From: Candidatus Aciduliprofundum sp.
Lineage (GTDB): Archaea > Thermoplasmatota > Thermoplasmata > Thermoplasmatales > Aciduliprofundaceae
Assembly (NCBI GenBank): GCA_015520565.1
Contig: WAPW01000006.1
Location: forward strand, 1 to 55,755
Length of the DNA stretch: 55,755 nt
Reading direction: 5' to 3'
Shown in pieces: positions 1 to 9,620 of the stretch. Made by a program: the position numbers and the translations under genes. The notes under the pieces were generated by a model. That model worked only from the letters and a program-made list of their open reading frames with translations, did no database searches and was not told where the DNA came from. Each line of letters starts with the position of its first letter. Position 1 is the stretch's first letter.

Positions 1-44
1 TAGGGTGAAGCCCTTTTTTAAAGGACTCTAAGAAAAGGGTTCAG

Positions 45-129
45 TGCGGGGGCTGGGATTTGAACCCAGGAACCCCTACGGGACTGGCCCCTCAAGCCAG
101 CGCCTTTGGCCAAGCTCGACAACCCCCGC
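45..129 (-). tRNA. tRNA-Leu (anticodon GAG)
   Basis: Reverse complement GCGGGGG...CTGGC-TTGAGGG-GCCAG...GGGTTCAAATCCC...CCCCCGC-A: 7-bp acceptor stem, T-loop GGTTCAAATCC, long variable arm, anticodon GAG. Confidence 0.93.
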
Positions 130-237
130 TCTCTTGGGATTATGAAAAACATATTAATTTACCTTTCGCTTGAGTATTTACATTTCATTTAGCATATTAC
201 GAGGAAAATAAATATATTACATTTTGCTTCCACGCTT

Positions 238-750
238 ATGGAACCTAGAGAGCTAGCTAAGAAGTTGGGTTACAAAATTAGATATATTCCGCACGAGAAA
301 ATTAAGGATTACATTGCATGCTATAGGGTTATGTACGAAGGCAAAGAGATATATCCACCTGCAGCTGTGCGATTAGGAATACCCTTAAACGAGATATGGC
401 TAAGCGATGCTTTCAAAGAATACGAGAAATACATACTTTTCCACGAGCTTAGAGAAATGTCTCATCGTGCTGAGGGTTATGATGTTGATAATGCGCATCT
501 CCTTGCTCTCAAGGATGAGAAAATGGAATTCGGAAATGATGAAAAATGGAGAAAGATGAAGAGAGAGATAAATGTATGCCCCATAGAAGAGTTGCTTGCA
601 ACACCTGGCATAGGTAAAAAGTTAGCTACGAGAATAATGGAAAATAGGCCTTATGAGAGTATGGAAGAGCTAAGAAGAGTAAAGGGAATCGGAGAAAAGA
701 GATTCTCAAATCTCCGAGCAAAATTCTGGTGCATTAGAGAGGAGCATTAA
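238..750 (+). CDS. Hypothetical protein: HE..E..H-containing N-terminal domain plus C-terminal ComEA-like helix-hairpin-helix
   Basis: Intact ORF; LFHELREMSHRAEGYDVDNAH motif; C-terminal 'ELLATPGIGKKLATRIMENRPYESMEELRRVKGIGEKRF' is a classic double HhH. Confidence 0.75.
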   Translation: MEPRELAKKLGYKIRYIPHEKIKDYIACYRVMYEGKEIYPPAAVRLGIPLNEIWLSDAFKEYEKYILFHELREMSHRAEGYDVDNAHLLALKDEKMEFGNDEKWRKMKREINVCPIEELLATPGIGKKLATRIMENRPYESMEELRRVKGIGEKRFSNLRAKFWCIREEH

Positions 751-1613
751 ATGGATATCACCATACCAGCATGGAGCTTGTGAAATCCCTTGCCAAAATA
801 TTTGTAAAATAGACATTCTGCTCTTAATCCTGTACAATGCCCAGTGTAAATATCCTCAACTCCAATTTTCAAAAAGCTCTCCGCAGTTTTTTCTATTCTC
901 TCATCGCTGGCATTAACCAAGTGAAAACCGCCGATAACAGCTAACACATTATTCTCAGCGCTTATCTCAATAGCACGCTTTGTCATTCCAATAATTCCCG
1001 GATGTGAGCATCCTCCAATGACAACAATACCTTCTTTTAAATTCACTAAGAGTCCTATCTCATCTTCCATATAATCTGGCACAAGTTTTCCATTTTTCTT
1101 CATAAATACCTTCGTATCTTTCATTCTTTCAAATTCTTCCCTATCCTCCTGCCTTAATTCTCCCAAAGTCCAAACTCCCGGTAAAATCTCTACGGGCTCT
1201 CTACTAAGCACCCATTTCCCTCCGTACTTTTCCACCTCTTCTCTCATATTCTCCGGAGGTCCTATGTACCTTGGTTCTTCGTCCATCGCAAATGACTCTT
1301 TGAAAATTTCGGGATGCGCATATATTTTCGCATCTTTTATCTCCTTCATAACTCCAATTATTCCTCCTGTATGGTCATAATGGCTATGAGATAAAACAAC
1401 ATTCTGCACTTTGCTCAAATCCAATCTTAATAGATGAGCATTGTTTAGTAAGGGAATATGATGGGTGCCTGTGTCAAATAAAACAAAATCTTCTCTATCT
1501 CCCCTATGGAGCTCCAAAAGGAAAGATATACCGTGCTGGGCCCAGAACCTGCTTGCATAACCTGCAAAATCCTCTGCCAGAACATAAATTTTGAGGGAAT
1601 CTACCTTTTCCAT
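747..1613 (-). CDS. Metallo-beta-lactamase fold hydrolase (dihydropterin / RFA-P synthase-like)
   Basis: SHSHYDHTGG metal-binding motif, C-terminal GGCSHPGI and GGFHL motifs typical of this MBL subgroup. Confidence 0.88.
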   Translation of the reverse strand: MEKVDSLKIYVLAEDFAGYASRFWAQHGISFLLELHRGDREDFVLFDTGTHHIPLLNNAHLLRLDLSKVQNVVLSHSHYDHTGGIIGVMKEIKDAKIYAHPEIFKESFAMDEEPRYIGPPENMREEVEKYGGKWVLSREPVEILPGVWTLGELRQEDREEFERMKDTKVFMKKNGKLVPDYMEDEIGLLVNLKEGIVVIGGCSHPGIIGMTKRAIEISAENNVLAVIGGFHLVNASDERIEKTAESFLKIGVEDIYTGHCTGLRAECLFYKYFGKGFHKLHAGMVISI

Positions 1614-1688
1614 AATGTTTTAATGGCCACATATTACTTATTACTTTCCAAGGGCGAAAAATATAAGTTTTTAAATGAATTGTAAAAT

Positions 1689-2108
1689 ATGCGCCGAGAG
1701 AGGTCTGCAGGTGCCGTTGTATTTAATACAAAAACTAAGAAGTACTTGCTTTTGCATTACCCCACTGGGCACTGGGATTTTCCAAAGGGGCATGTGGAGA
1801 AGGGCGAAAAAGATGTTGATGCTGCAAAGAGAGAAATTTTTGAAGAAACGGGGTTAGAAATAGAAATATTATTTGGATTTAATGAAATCATCAAGTACCA
1901 TTTTAAAGAGCAAGGAATATTGATTGAAAAGAAAGTTGTTTATTTTTTGGGAATAACTGAAAAAGAGGAAATAAAGCTTTCCTATGAGCATGATGGCTAT
2001 GCTTGGCTAAGCTATGAGGATGCTTTAGAAAGGCTCACCTACGATTCATCAAAAAAAGTATTGATGAAAGCGCATTTGTTCTTGCAAAATCTAGGTTATT
2101 CTTCGTAA
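1689..2108 (+). CDS. NUDIX hydrolase (Ap4A hydrolase-like)
   Basis: Nudix box GHVEKGEKDVDAAKREIFEETGLE. Confidence 0.92.
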   Translation: MRRERSAGAVVFNTKTKKYLLLHYPTGHWDFPKGHVEKGEKDVDAAKREIFEETGLEIEILFGFNEIIKYHFKEQGILIEKKVVYFLGITEKEEIKLSYEHDGYAWLSYEDALERLTYDSSKKVLMKAHLFLQNLGYSS

Positions 2109-3232
2109 ACTGTTTGACCTTCGCCAATCACATGCACAGGGTAAGAATCCAAGCTGAACAGGTCTCCGTTCCATACTACAATGGATGCAAGATAACCTTT
2201 CTTTACCTTACCAATCTTCTTCGCGCCTATGATATCCGCTGCATTGCCCGAGATTAGTGCTATGGCTTCTTCCTTACTCATTCCGAAGCGGCGGAAAAAC
2301 CTCAACTGCAAGAGCAGATTTCTCTGAAGCACTACGGGATGGTCAGTCATCACTGCAAATTTCAGCCCCGATTCAACTATGTACCTTATATTCCTCCAAC
2401 TCTCGTTCTTCAATTCCACTTTATAGGAGAAAGAATCCACGGGGCCATATATCACATCCATTTTTTTCTTTTTCACCTTCTCCCATAGCTCCAAAGAATG
2501 TACATCGCACCCATGATTTATAACAGCTCTGATTCCGAATTCATCCACAAGGTTCATTAGGGTTATTATATCATCTTCCTTATGCACATGCACCATTAGA
2601 GGCAATTTCCTATCAAGGATATCAATGAATATTTCCGTTAGGGGTTCTATTTCCTCTTTTATTTTTTTCTTTTTCTTTAAAAGCGCCTTTGTTTTCTTCG
2701 CCTTGAGCAATTCCTCGCGAAGCATTGCAACAGCACCCATCCTCGTGCTCGGCCTCGTACCCTTCCATGATGTTGTGCTCCGTGGATTGTAACCTAGGGC
2801 AGCTTTTATTCCTATATTCTCTATGAATGCATCTCCTATGTCTCGTGCAAAATTTCTTATTAGCGCAGTTCTCCCTCCTATTATGTTCCCACTTCCCGGC
2901 ATTACATGCGAGTATAAAACTCCAAATTCCACGCTCTCCCTGAATGCGGGGTCGTCCATATACACCGAGTGGATGGCATTAACGAGTGGATAAATTGCGT
3001 TCATCTCCTCATTTGTTTCATCTTCTTGATATGGCTCGCCGCTCCTCGCCATGCCTATATGACAGTGCGGGTCAACGAACCCCGGTGTGACAATCCCCTC
3101 ATCCACAACTTCAGCACCTTTTCTCTCCTTCGTGATATCCACGATTTTTTCTCCCTCAAAAAGCACATACACATCTTTCTTCACTCTTGCTCCTGTACCA
3201 TCATAAAGCAGGTTTGCCTTTATTGCTTTCAT
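2096..3232 (-). CDS. Amidohydrolase (imidazolonepropionase/dihydroorotase-like superfamily)
   Basis: MKAIKANLLYDGTG start; TPGFVDPHCHIG; VHVHKEDD; MTDHPVV. Start moved to 3232 from the longer ORF. Confidence 0.88.
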   Translation of the reverse strand: MKAIKANLLYDGTGARVKKDVYVLFEGEKIVDITKERKGAEVVDEGIVTPGFVDPHCHIGMARSGEPYQEDETNEEMNAIYPLVNAIHSVYMDDPAFRESVEFGVLYSHVMPGSGNIIGGRTALIRNFARDIGDAFIENIGIKAALGYNPRSTTSWKGTRPSTRMGAVAMLREELLKAKKTKALLKKKKKIKEEIEPLTEIFIDILDRKLPLMVHVHKEDDIITLMNLVDEFGIRAVINHGCDVHSLELWEKVKKKKMDVIYGPVDSFSYKVELKNESWRNIRYIVESGLKFAVMTDHPVVLQRNLLLQLRFFRRFGMSKEEAIALISGNAADIIGAKKIGKVKKGYLASIVVWNGDLFSLDSYPVHVIGEGQTVYEE

Positions 3233-3305
3233 AAAATTAGGATTGCATGATAATGCATTAATTTTTCGTAGGGTAATATTAAATATCTTAATGAGATTTT
3301 CAAAT

Positions 3306-3959
3306 ATGAAAGTTGCAGTAGTAACGGGCTCAAGCAGGGGAATTGGAAGAGCAATTGCAATAAAGCTTGCCAAAAATTATGCCATTCTCGTAAATTACCT
3401 CCACAACGAGGAAAAAGCCATGAAAGTTGTAGCCGCCATTGAAAACATGGGTGGTAAGGCGATGATGGTAAGGGGAGATGTAAGCAGGTATGAGGATGCT
3501 CAAAGAATTGTGGAAGAGGCAAGAAAATTGGGAGAAATAGAAGTTCTGGTGAACAACGCTGGCATTTACGATGTAAAACCATTAATTAGAACCCTTCCAA
3601 GCGAGTGGGAGAGGATATTTCAGGTAAATGTATTTGGAGTATTCAATATGATTCGTGCTGCCCTAGAGTCTATGCAAAAAGGGGTGATAGTCAACATATC
3701 TTCAATTATAGGAATTGAGCCTATGGCGAATGCAGCTCCATATTGCGCCTCTAAATCCGCAGTTATAGCCCTTACAAAATCCCTTGCTCAAGAATTATAT
3801 CCTGCTATAAAGGTAATCTGTGTGGCTCCGGGACCAACCGATACAGATATGCTTAGAAGAATTCATGGCTATATGCCAGCAGACCCACCAGAGAAGGTGG
3901 CTGATGTTGTATACAAAGCCATAAAGGATGGAAAAGCAGGGGATTGCATCAAAGTATAA
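3306..3959 (+). CDS. SDR family oxidoreductase (3-oxoacyl-ACP reductase-like)
   Basis: VTGSSRGIGRAIA, NNAG, YCASKSAV motifs; start moved to 3306. Confidence 0.9.
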   Translation: MKVAVVTGSSRGIGRAIAIKLAKNYAILVNYLHNEEKAMKVVAAIENMGGKAMMVRGDVSRYEDAQRIVEEARKLGEIEVLVNNAGIYDVKPLIRTLPSEWERIFQVNVFGVFNMIRAALESMQKGVIVNISSIIGIEPMANAAPYCASKSAVIALTKSLAQELYPAIKVICVAPGPTDTDMLRRIHGYMPADPPEKVADVVYKAIKDGKAGDCIKV

Positions 3960-4196
3960 TCATTCAAAAAGGTATTTTTCCTCCTCCTCTATATATTCCC
4001 TGTAATATGGGCACTCTTTATTTTTTCCATCACAGGTAAATATATGCAACTTCTTACAATAACCATCCCGCCAGTATGCACATACTCCCTCTGGCACCAT
4101 ATATTTTCCATAATCCTCACATTTTTCTTCTATGCACTTAAACCCCTTATACCTTCCATGGCAGATACCATCCGAGTCCATAAAAACGCATTTCAT
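3960..4196 (-). CDS. Small cysteine-rich hypothetical protein
   Basis: 78-aa ORF with many Cys residues, between an SDR gene and a tRNA gene. Confidence 0.6.
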   Translation of the reverse strand: MKCVFMDSDGICHGRYKGFKCIEEKCEDYGKYMVPEGVCAYWRDGYCKKLHIFTCDGKNKECPYYREYIEEEEKYLFE

Positions 4197-4199
4197 TAG

Positions 4200-4274
4200 C
4201 GGGCGCGGCGGGATTCGAACCCGCGACTTGCAGCTTAGGAGGCTGCCGCCATATCCTGGCTAGGCCACGCGCCC
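4200..4274 (-). tRNA. tRNA-Arg (anticodon CCT)
   Basis: Reverse complement GGGCGCG TGGCCTAGCC..GCAGC-CTCCTAA-GCTGC..GCGGGTTCGAATCCCGC CGCGCCC-G; intact cloverleaf. Confidence 0.95.
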
Positions 4275-4369
4275 CATAGTGTATTGGAATTTCCCTTATA
4301 AAAAATTCGCTTAACAGAGCAAGAGAAAATTTTTATATTTCCCTCACATTTCCCCCTTTGGTGATGTAA

Positions 4370-4576
<207 letters not shown>

Positions 4577-4615
4577 ATCAATAAAATTTATTAAATCCCT
4601 TTACTTTTCCTTTTT

Positions 4616-5191
4616 ATGTTTCTTATCGTTGAAGAGTATTTTAAAAATTTCCCGGCAAGGAAGAAGGTAGCTGAGCTTCTCGTTACTTTGGGAATTTCTG
4701 TTCGCAATTCTAAGCTGTATATTGGGGATGTTGATGTACCTGTAAACTCCATTGCGGAAGTTGCGGGCGTGAATAGAAAAATAGTGTATCATACCATAGA
4801 GTACATTGAGAAAACATACGAGCTTAGAAACATATTTGAGAGATTGGAACCAAAATTGTCCCTCTCAAAAGTAGCGCCAATTATGGGATGGGAAGTTCTT
4901 GAGATAGAGTTCAAAAAGCCAAAATACGGATGCTTAATTGAAAAGATTTTCAAAATATTGAGTGATGCATCCTGCGAAGTACGCCAAATAATTGGAGAAA
5001 GACAATTATTGGATAAGAGCAGATTAACCATTATACTTGAAAAGCCAATAAATATGGATGCAATGGGTAAGATAAGACAACTTGATGGTGTGGATACTAT
5101 AACCCTGCACACATCAGAAATGGATAAGCAGAAAATTGTGTGCAATTACTGCAAGGTAAAATATTGCCCAAGAAAAGTTTCATTTAAGTAA
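4616..5191 (+). CDS. HTH + ACT domain regulator of amino-acid metabolism (archaeal)
   Basis: N-terminal wHTH-like region (AEVAGVNRKIVYHTIEYIE), C-terminal ACT-like fold, terminal Cys pairs. Confidence 0.75.
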   Translation: MFLIVEEYFKNFPARKKVAELLVTLGISVRNSKLYIGDVDVPVNSIAEVAGVNRKIVYHTIEYIEKTYELRNIFERLEPKLSLSKVAPIMGWEVLEIEFKKPKYGCLIEKIFKILSDASCEVRQIIGERQLLDKSRLTIILEKPINMDAMGKIRQLDGVDTITLHTSEMDKQKIVCNYCKVKYCPRKVSFK

Positions 5192-6130
5192 TCCTCCAAC
5201 AATTACATCTATAGCCTCTTCTTCAGTCAATCCTCTTGCCATAAGGGTTAAAAGCTGCTTTTTATCCACACTTCCTATCGCTGCCTCATGGGTAACTTTG
5301 GCTTTTGGATTATTTGCCATCACAACTGGAGAAGCTATGGCTTCGGCATCATCCATAATTATCTCAGTGCAATCCACATGACCCCTAGAATATGCACCTA
5401 AACCAATGGTTTTACCAATCACCTCACTCTTGGCTTTATCTCTAAGTGCCATTCTAGTTTTTATCACACCGGAAGAGTGCGCACCTTCAAGGATTACGCT
5501 CTCATTTGCTTTGATTAAATCATTACCCGTAGCATATATCTTCGTCAATAGCATACTTTTTGCATACTCGCCCAAGCGAACTTCATAATCTATGTCAACA
5601 AAACCTGCACGACCACTTTTTATAACAAAGGTGCTATTATACATCCCCCCTTCTCCAACTATAGCGCGAGTTTTTGGTATCACTTTAACTCCTCCCTCTT
5701 TACCGTGAAAATGAACTTCTTCGTACTCCACCTTAGCTCCCTTACCCACCTTTACATTTGAATCCATTATATGCTCCACTTTAACCGCATTGGGAAAAAT
5801 GCAGTGTGCTATGAATTTTACCTCACTTTCCTCCTCTGCAAATATTTCTGTCCTAATGTACTGTCTTCCTTCTCTAGGTAGCATACCAAAGCAGAGATGA
5901 ACTGGATTCTTGGATTTATACCCTTTTTTTATCCTTATATGAGCATAGACCCCATCTTCTATTTTCTCTGCCTCTATTATAATTTCCTTCGTGCTATTCT
6001 TAGCTAATACTTTATTTCCATTTATAACCATTGAAGCGTAATCTTTGGAGAGAAGAGCTTTAGTATTCCCACCTGCAGATTCATAGTATTTTACTAATCT
6101 CTCATATTCATTTTTTATAAACTCATTCAT
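5180..6130 (-). CDS. SufB/SufD-type Fe-S assembly scaffold (short, SmsB-like)
   Basis: HEAAIGSVDKKQLLTLMARGLTEEEAIDVIVGG C-terminal SufBD signature; only about 316 aa; next to sufC. Confidence 0.9.
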   Translation of the reverse strand: MNEFIKNEYERLVKYYESAGGNTKALLSKDYASMVINGNKVLAKNSTKEIIIEAEKIEDGVYAHIRIKKGYKSKNPVHLCFGMLPREGRQYIRTEIFAEEESEVKFIAHCIFPNAVKVEHIMDSNVKVGKGAKVEYEEVHFHGKEGGVKVIPKTRAIVGEGGMYNSTFVIKSGRAGFVDIDYEVRLGEYAKSMLLTKIYATGNDLIKANESVILEGAHSSGVIKTRMALRDKAKSEVIGKTIGLGAYSRGHVDCTEIIMDDAEAIASPVVMANNPKAKVTHEAAIGSVDKKQLLTLMARGLTEEEAIDVIVGGLLK

Positions 6131-6134
6131 TTCA

Positions 6135-6824
6135 TCACCTCTTTAGAGGGCAGGGAGAGTATTTGAATAACCTCTTTATCTCATCCCTTTCTCCACTAGC
6201 AACTACCTTACCAGCGCATAAAATTGTTGCTCTATCAGCAATATTAATCATATCCTCACTATGAGTTATGAGCATAACGGAGGTGCCCATACTCTTCATT
6301 CTCTCTATAACTTCTGAAATCAATTTGCAAGATAGCATATCTATTCCACTGTCTGGCTCATCTAATATGGCAAGCTTGGGCTCCATTAGGAGAACGGAGG
6401 CGAGTTCAACCCTCTTTCTCTCGCCACCACTAAGATTATCACCTACCTCTTGAAACAGAATATTTCTTGGTAAACCAACCATCTTTATGACTTCTTCTAA
6501 CCTGTTTAAACTCTTATTTTTTGCGCTTACCATAAGATAATCTTTAACCGATAGCCCTTCAAATCTTGCAGGCTCTTGAAATGCGAGAGTTATACCTTTC
6601 CTAGCACGCTCCCAAACTGAGAGGTGCGTGATATCCTCTCCTTCAAATAATATTTTACCCTCACATGGATATATACCCATTATTGCCTGTGCCAAAGTTG
6701 TTTTTCCAGAACCATTAATTCCGAGGACTAGATGAATTTCTTGAGGGGCTATTTCAAAATTCACATTTTTTAAAATCTCCTTACCCTCACGCACAATCCT
6801 TAAATTCTCAATTTTAAGCATCAT
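6135..6824 (-). CDS. sufC: Fe-S assembly ATPase SufC (SmsC-like)
   Basis: Walker A GINGSGKTT, LSGGERKRVELA signature, LDEPDSGID SufC-type Walker B. Confidence 0.94.
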   Translation of the reverse strand: MMLKIENLRIVREGKEILKNVNFEIAPQEIHLVLGINGSGKTTLAQAIMGIYPCEGKILFEGEDITHLSVWERARKGITLAFQEPARFEGLSVKDYLMVSAKNKSLNRLEEVIKMVGLPRNILFQEVGDNLSGGERKRVELASVLLMEPKLAILDEPDSGIDMLSCKLISEVIERMKSMGTSVMLITHSEDMINIADRATILCAGKVVASGERDEIKRLFKYSPCPLKR

Positions 6825-6849
6825 AGGTAAATGGTTGCAACATTATAAA

Positions 6850-9271
6850 TTATTTCTTTGACTTTCTTGCAATGAATCCTGCGATTAAAGCTAAGATTAC
6901 GAGGGATGAGGATACAACTATATCTCCTTTATACTGCAAGCATGTTTTTTCCAAGTACAAAATTCTTACCACATTGCTTGGCTCGCTCTCTCCCTTGAAA
7001 TTCACGGCGGTTACATAAAATACATACTTGCCAGAGGATGGAAGCTTGTAAAGGAAGTAATGTTTCTCATAATATACTTTTCCTATCAATTTTCCATTGC
7101 AATATACCTTGTATTCTTCTATTCCTCCACCAGTATTCTTTGGAGTATCCCAAGTTAAATTTGCATACCCATCCTTAACCACTATCTTCAAATTCAAAGG
7201 AGGATCGGATATTTTTCCAGGCCTTGTGGATACGCTCTTACTCACCGGCCCTTCTCCTGCAGAATTAACGGCACTCACAACAAAAATATAAGATTGGTCA
7301 TGTTACATTCGTGTAATTATAATAGTGCTGAGTTCCTGGCACAACTGCAATTAGCTTTTTAGGTGGCTCCCATCCCGGCACAGGGGGACATGGTGGAAAA
7401 GGAGGAGGAATTACTCTATAAATCTTGTAGTACAAAATAGGTGATGCCCCTATCCTTTTCGGTTCTTTCCATGTCAAATTTATGTACCCATAGCCACCGT
7501 AAGCTGTTAGATTCAGCGGCTGCGATGGTATGCCAGGAATTGCACGGGCTACATTGCTCTTGGCACTCTCTCCGTAGGCATTTACTGCAGTTATGTAATA
7601 GCTATATTCAACCCCATTTTTCACCGAAGTATCGTTGTAATAAAGACGATTGGACGGAATGGTGGCTATTGAGACATTATTGCAATAAATTCTGTATTAT
7701 CTTAAAGGCGCTGTTCCATTCCCCACAGGCCTGAGCCAAGTTAAGTTCAAATAGCCCGTGCCTATCTCAACTCTCAACTTCCTTGGTGCAGTGGGCTCTA
7801 TGCGATAATACCTAGGCGGATACTTTAGCGGATGATAATCATATACCTTTTTGTTGTTAGAAGCTATGAGAAGGTAGGGCTTATCAATGATACCATCTCC
7901 ATTTGAATCATTCTTGGATGCCCAATCTTGCCAGTAGTTACCGTACTTACTCGTGTTCCAATGGTCTGTAGTGCATTCATCCCCTGCTTGGATATGCCAA
8001 GAACTATAAAAATCTCCACTACCATCATTATAATAAAATGAGTTATTGTAAATTAGGTTAGGTTTTCCACAACTATTTAAAATGTTACCTCTAATCCCCT
8101 AAATAATTAAAAAGCAACAGATTTTCAGTAATAACATTCCCAAAAGAGTCATGTAATGAAATTCCTATGCCATGATTATGCGTTATATTGTTGCCCCTAA
8201 TAATTGAAGAAGATACATAAAGAATATTCATACCTTCCCCTTTATTGAATGAAAATTCATTGCTTTCTATTGATATATTTGAAGAAAGAAGCGCATACAT
8301 ACCATTTCCGTTTCTCAATATATAATTTTTATTGAAAGTTAAATTTTCACTCTCCCTTACCCAGATTCCATTAACCTGAGAATAGTTCCCCACAATTTTA
8401 TTATCCTTAACTATCGTGAAATTTGAAGAGTAAAGATCAATGCCATAGATGCTCCATTTATCCATAGGCCTCTTTTCTCTTATAGATAATTTATTGCCAA
8501 CGATTTTCACATGCTCGGATATTCTTGATACTATACCACCATCTTTATACTCATAGATAGTATTGTTCTCTACACTCACATTTTTAGAATATCAAACTGC
8601 AGAAAACGCTTCTCCTTTATCAAAATAATTTTTTTCTATCTTAATTTCTTTGCTATACTTTCCAAATACTCCTACACCTACATTTGAAAATTTATTATGC
8701 TCTACAACTGCATCTTTGGAGGAATATATGTAAATGCTATTTCTATTCACACTTGAAAAATTATCAAAATAAAATTTGGTATGGGTAGAGTTGTAGAGAT
8801 AAATACCCATATATCCATTTAAAAACTCGCAATCCTTTACACTTATATTTGAAGAATTTGCCACATAGATTCCTATTTTATTACTTTGCGATGTGAAGTT
8901 CTCAATAACCGCATTGCTCACATTCTCCAATCTTATGCCTGCAGTAATCACATTCTTGGGTGGTGCATACGTATACGATACTGAAACATCTTTGATTATG
9001 AAATAAAAGTGACATTCTGAATTGATATTCCATCCATCCCTGCCGTAGGAGTGATGCCATAATTCTCAATTATGTAAGGTGCATTAGCACTTCCATTGCC
9101 TTGCCATTTCATCTTTTCCGCCATCTCCATAAATTCTGTATCGTTGTGAATTATTATTGAAGAGTAAAGTAAATTTTCATTTGGTATAGAGTTTCCACTA
9201 AGGGTAAAATTAGGTATGGATAGAAATATTAAAATGAGGATTGCCGCAACTCCAATCACTCCCCTCTTCAT
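6850..9271 (-). pseudogene. Disrupted NosD-like right-handed parallel beta-helix / fibronectin type III surface protein
   Basis: Homologous, collinear fragments (signal peptide, then NosD repeats, FN3 domains, C-terminal TM helix) read across frames, with frameshifts near 9010, 8094 and 7300 and in-frame stops at 8592-8594 (TGA) and about 7694-7696 (TAA). Confidence 0.85.
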
Positions 9272-9358
9272 TAAAAAACCAATGCATTATAAGAATAAAT
9301 AAATTTCCAAGAAAAGATTACCGATGATTATAAATCCTTAAACCTATTAGGGAGATAT

Positions 9359-9619
9359 ATGACAGATATTGAAGATTTAGTAGACGAGATTGAAGAGCTT
9401 AAAATGGAAATAGATGCACTTAAAAAAGAGGTTCATGAGATTCCCCCTCACAAGCATTGTCTAAACTGCGGAGTTGCTATTCCCCCAGACAAGACATTCT
9501 GCTCCAAAAAATGCGAAGATGAGTGGAACAATATGGTTAAAAGAAAAAAGAAGTTCACATATATATGGCTTCTATTCCTCGGGATATTAGTTATAATCCT
9601 AATGTTTACCTTCAGGTAA
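9359..9619 (+). CDS. Small coiled-coil / DUF2116-type zinc-ribbon protein with C-terminal TM helix
   Basis: CLNCGVAIPPDKTFCSKKCEDEW followed by a hydrophobic C-terminus. Confidence 0.85.
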   Translation: MTDIEDLVDEIEELKMEIDALKKEVHEIPPHKHCLNCGVAIPPDKTFCSKKCEDEWNNMVKRKKKFTYIWLLFLGILVIILMFTFR

Positions 9620-9620
9620 A

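Noticed and set aside
8592-8594. In-frame TGA as a possible selenocysteine codon
   Set aside because: The same gene has frameshifts and another nonsense codon; no SECIS-like context or redox motif. Pseudogene explanation preferred.
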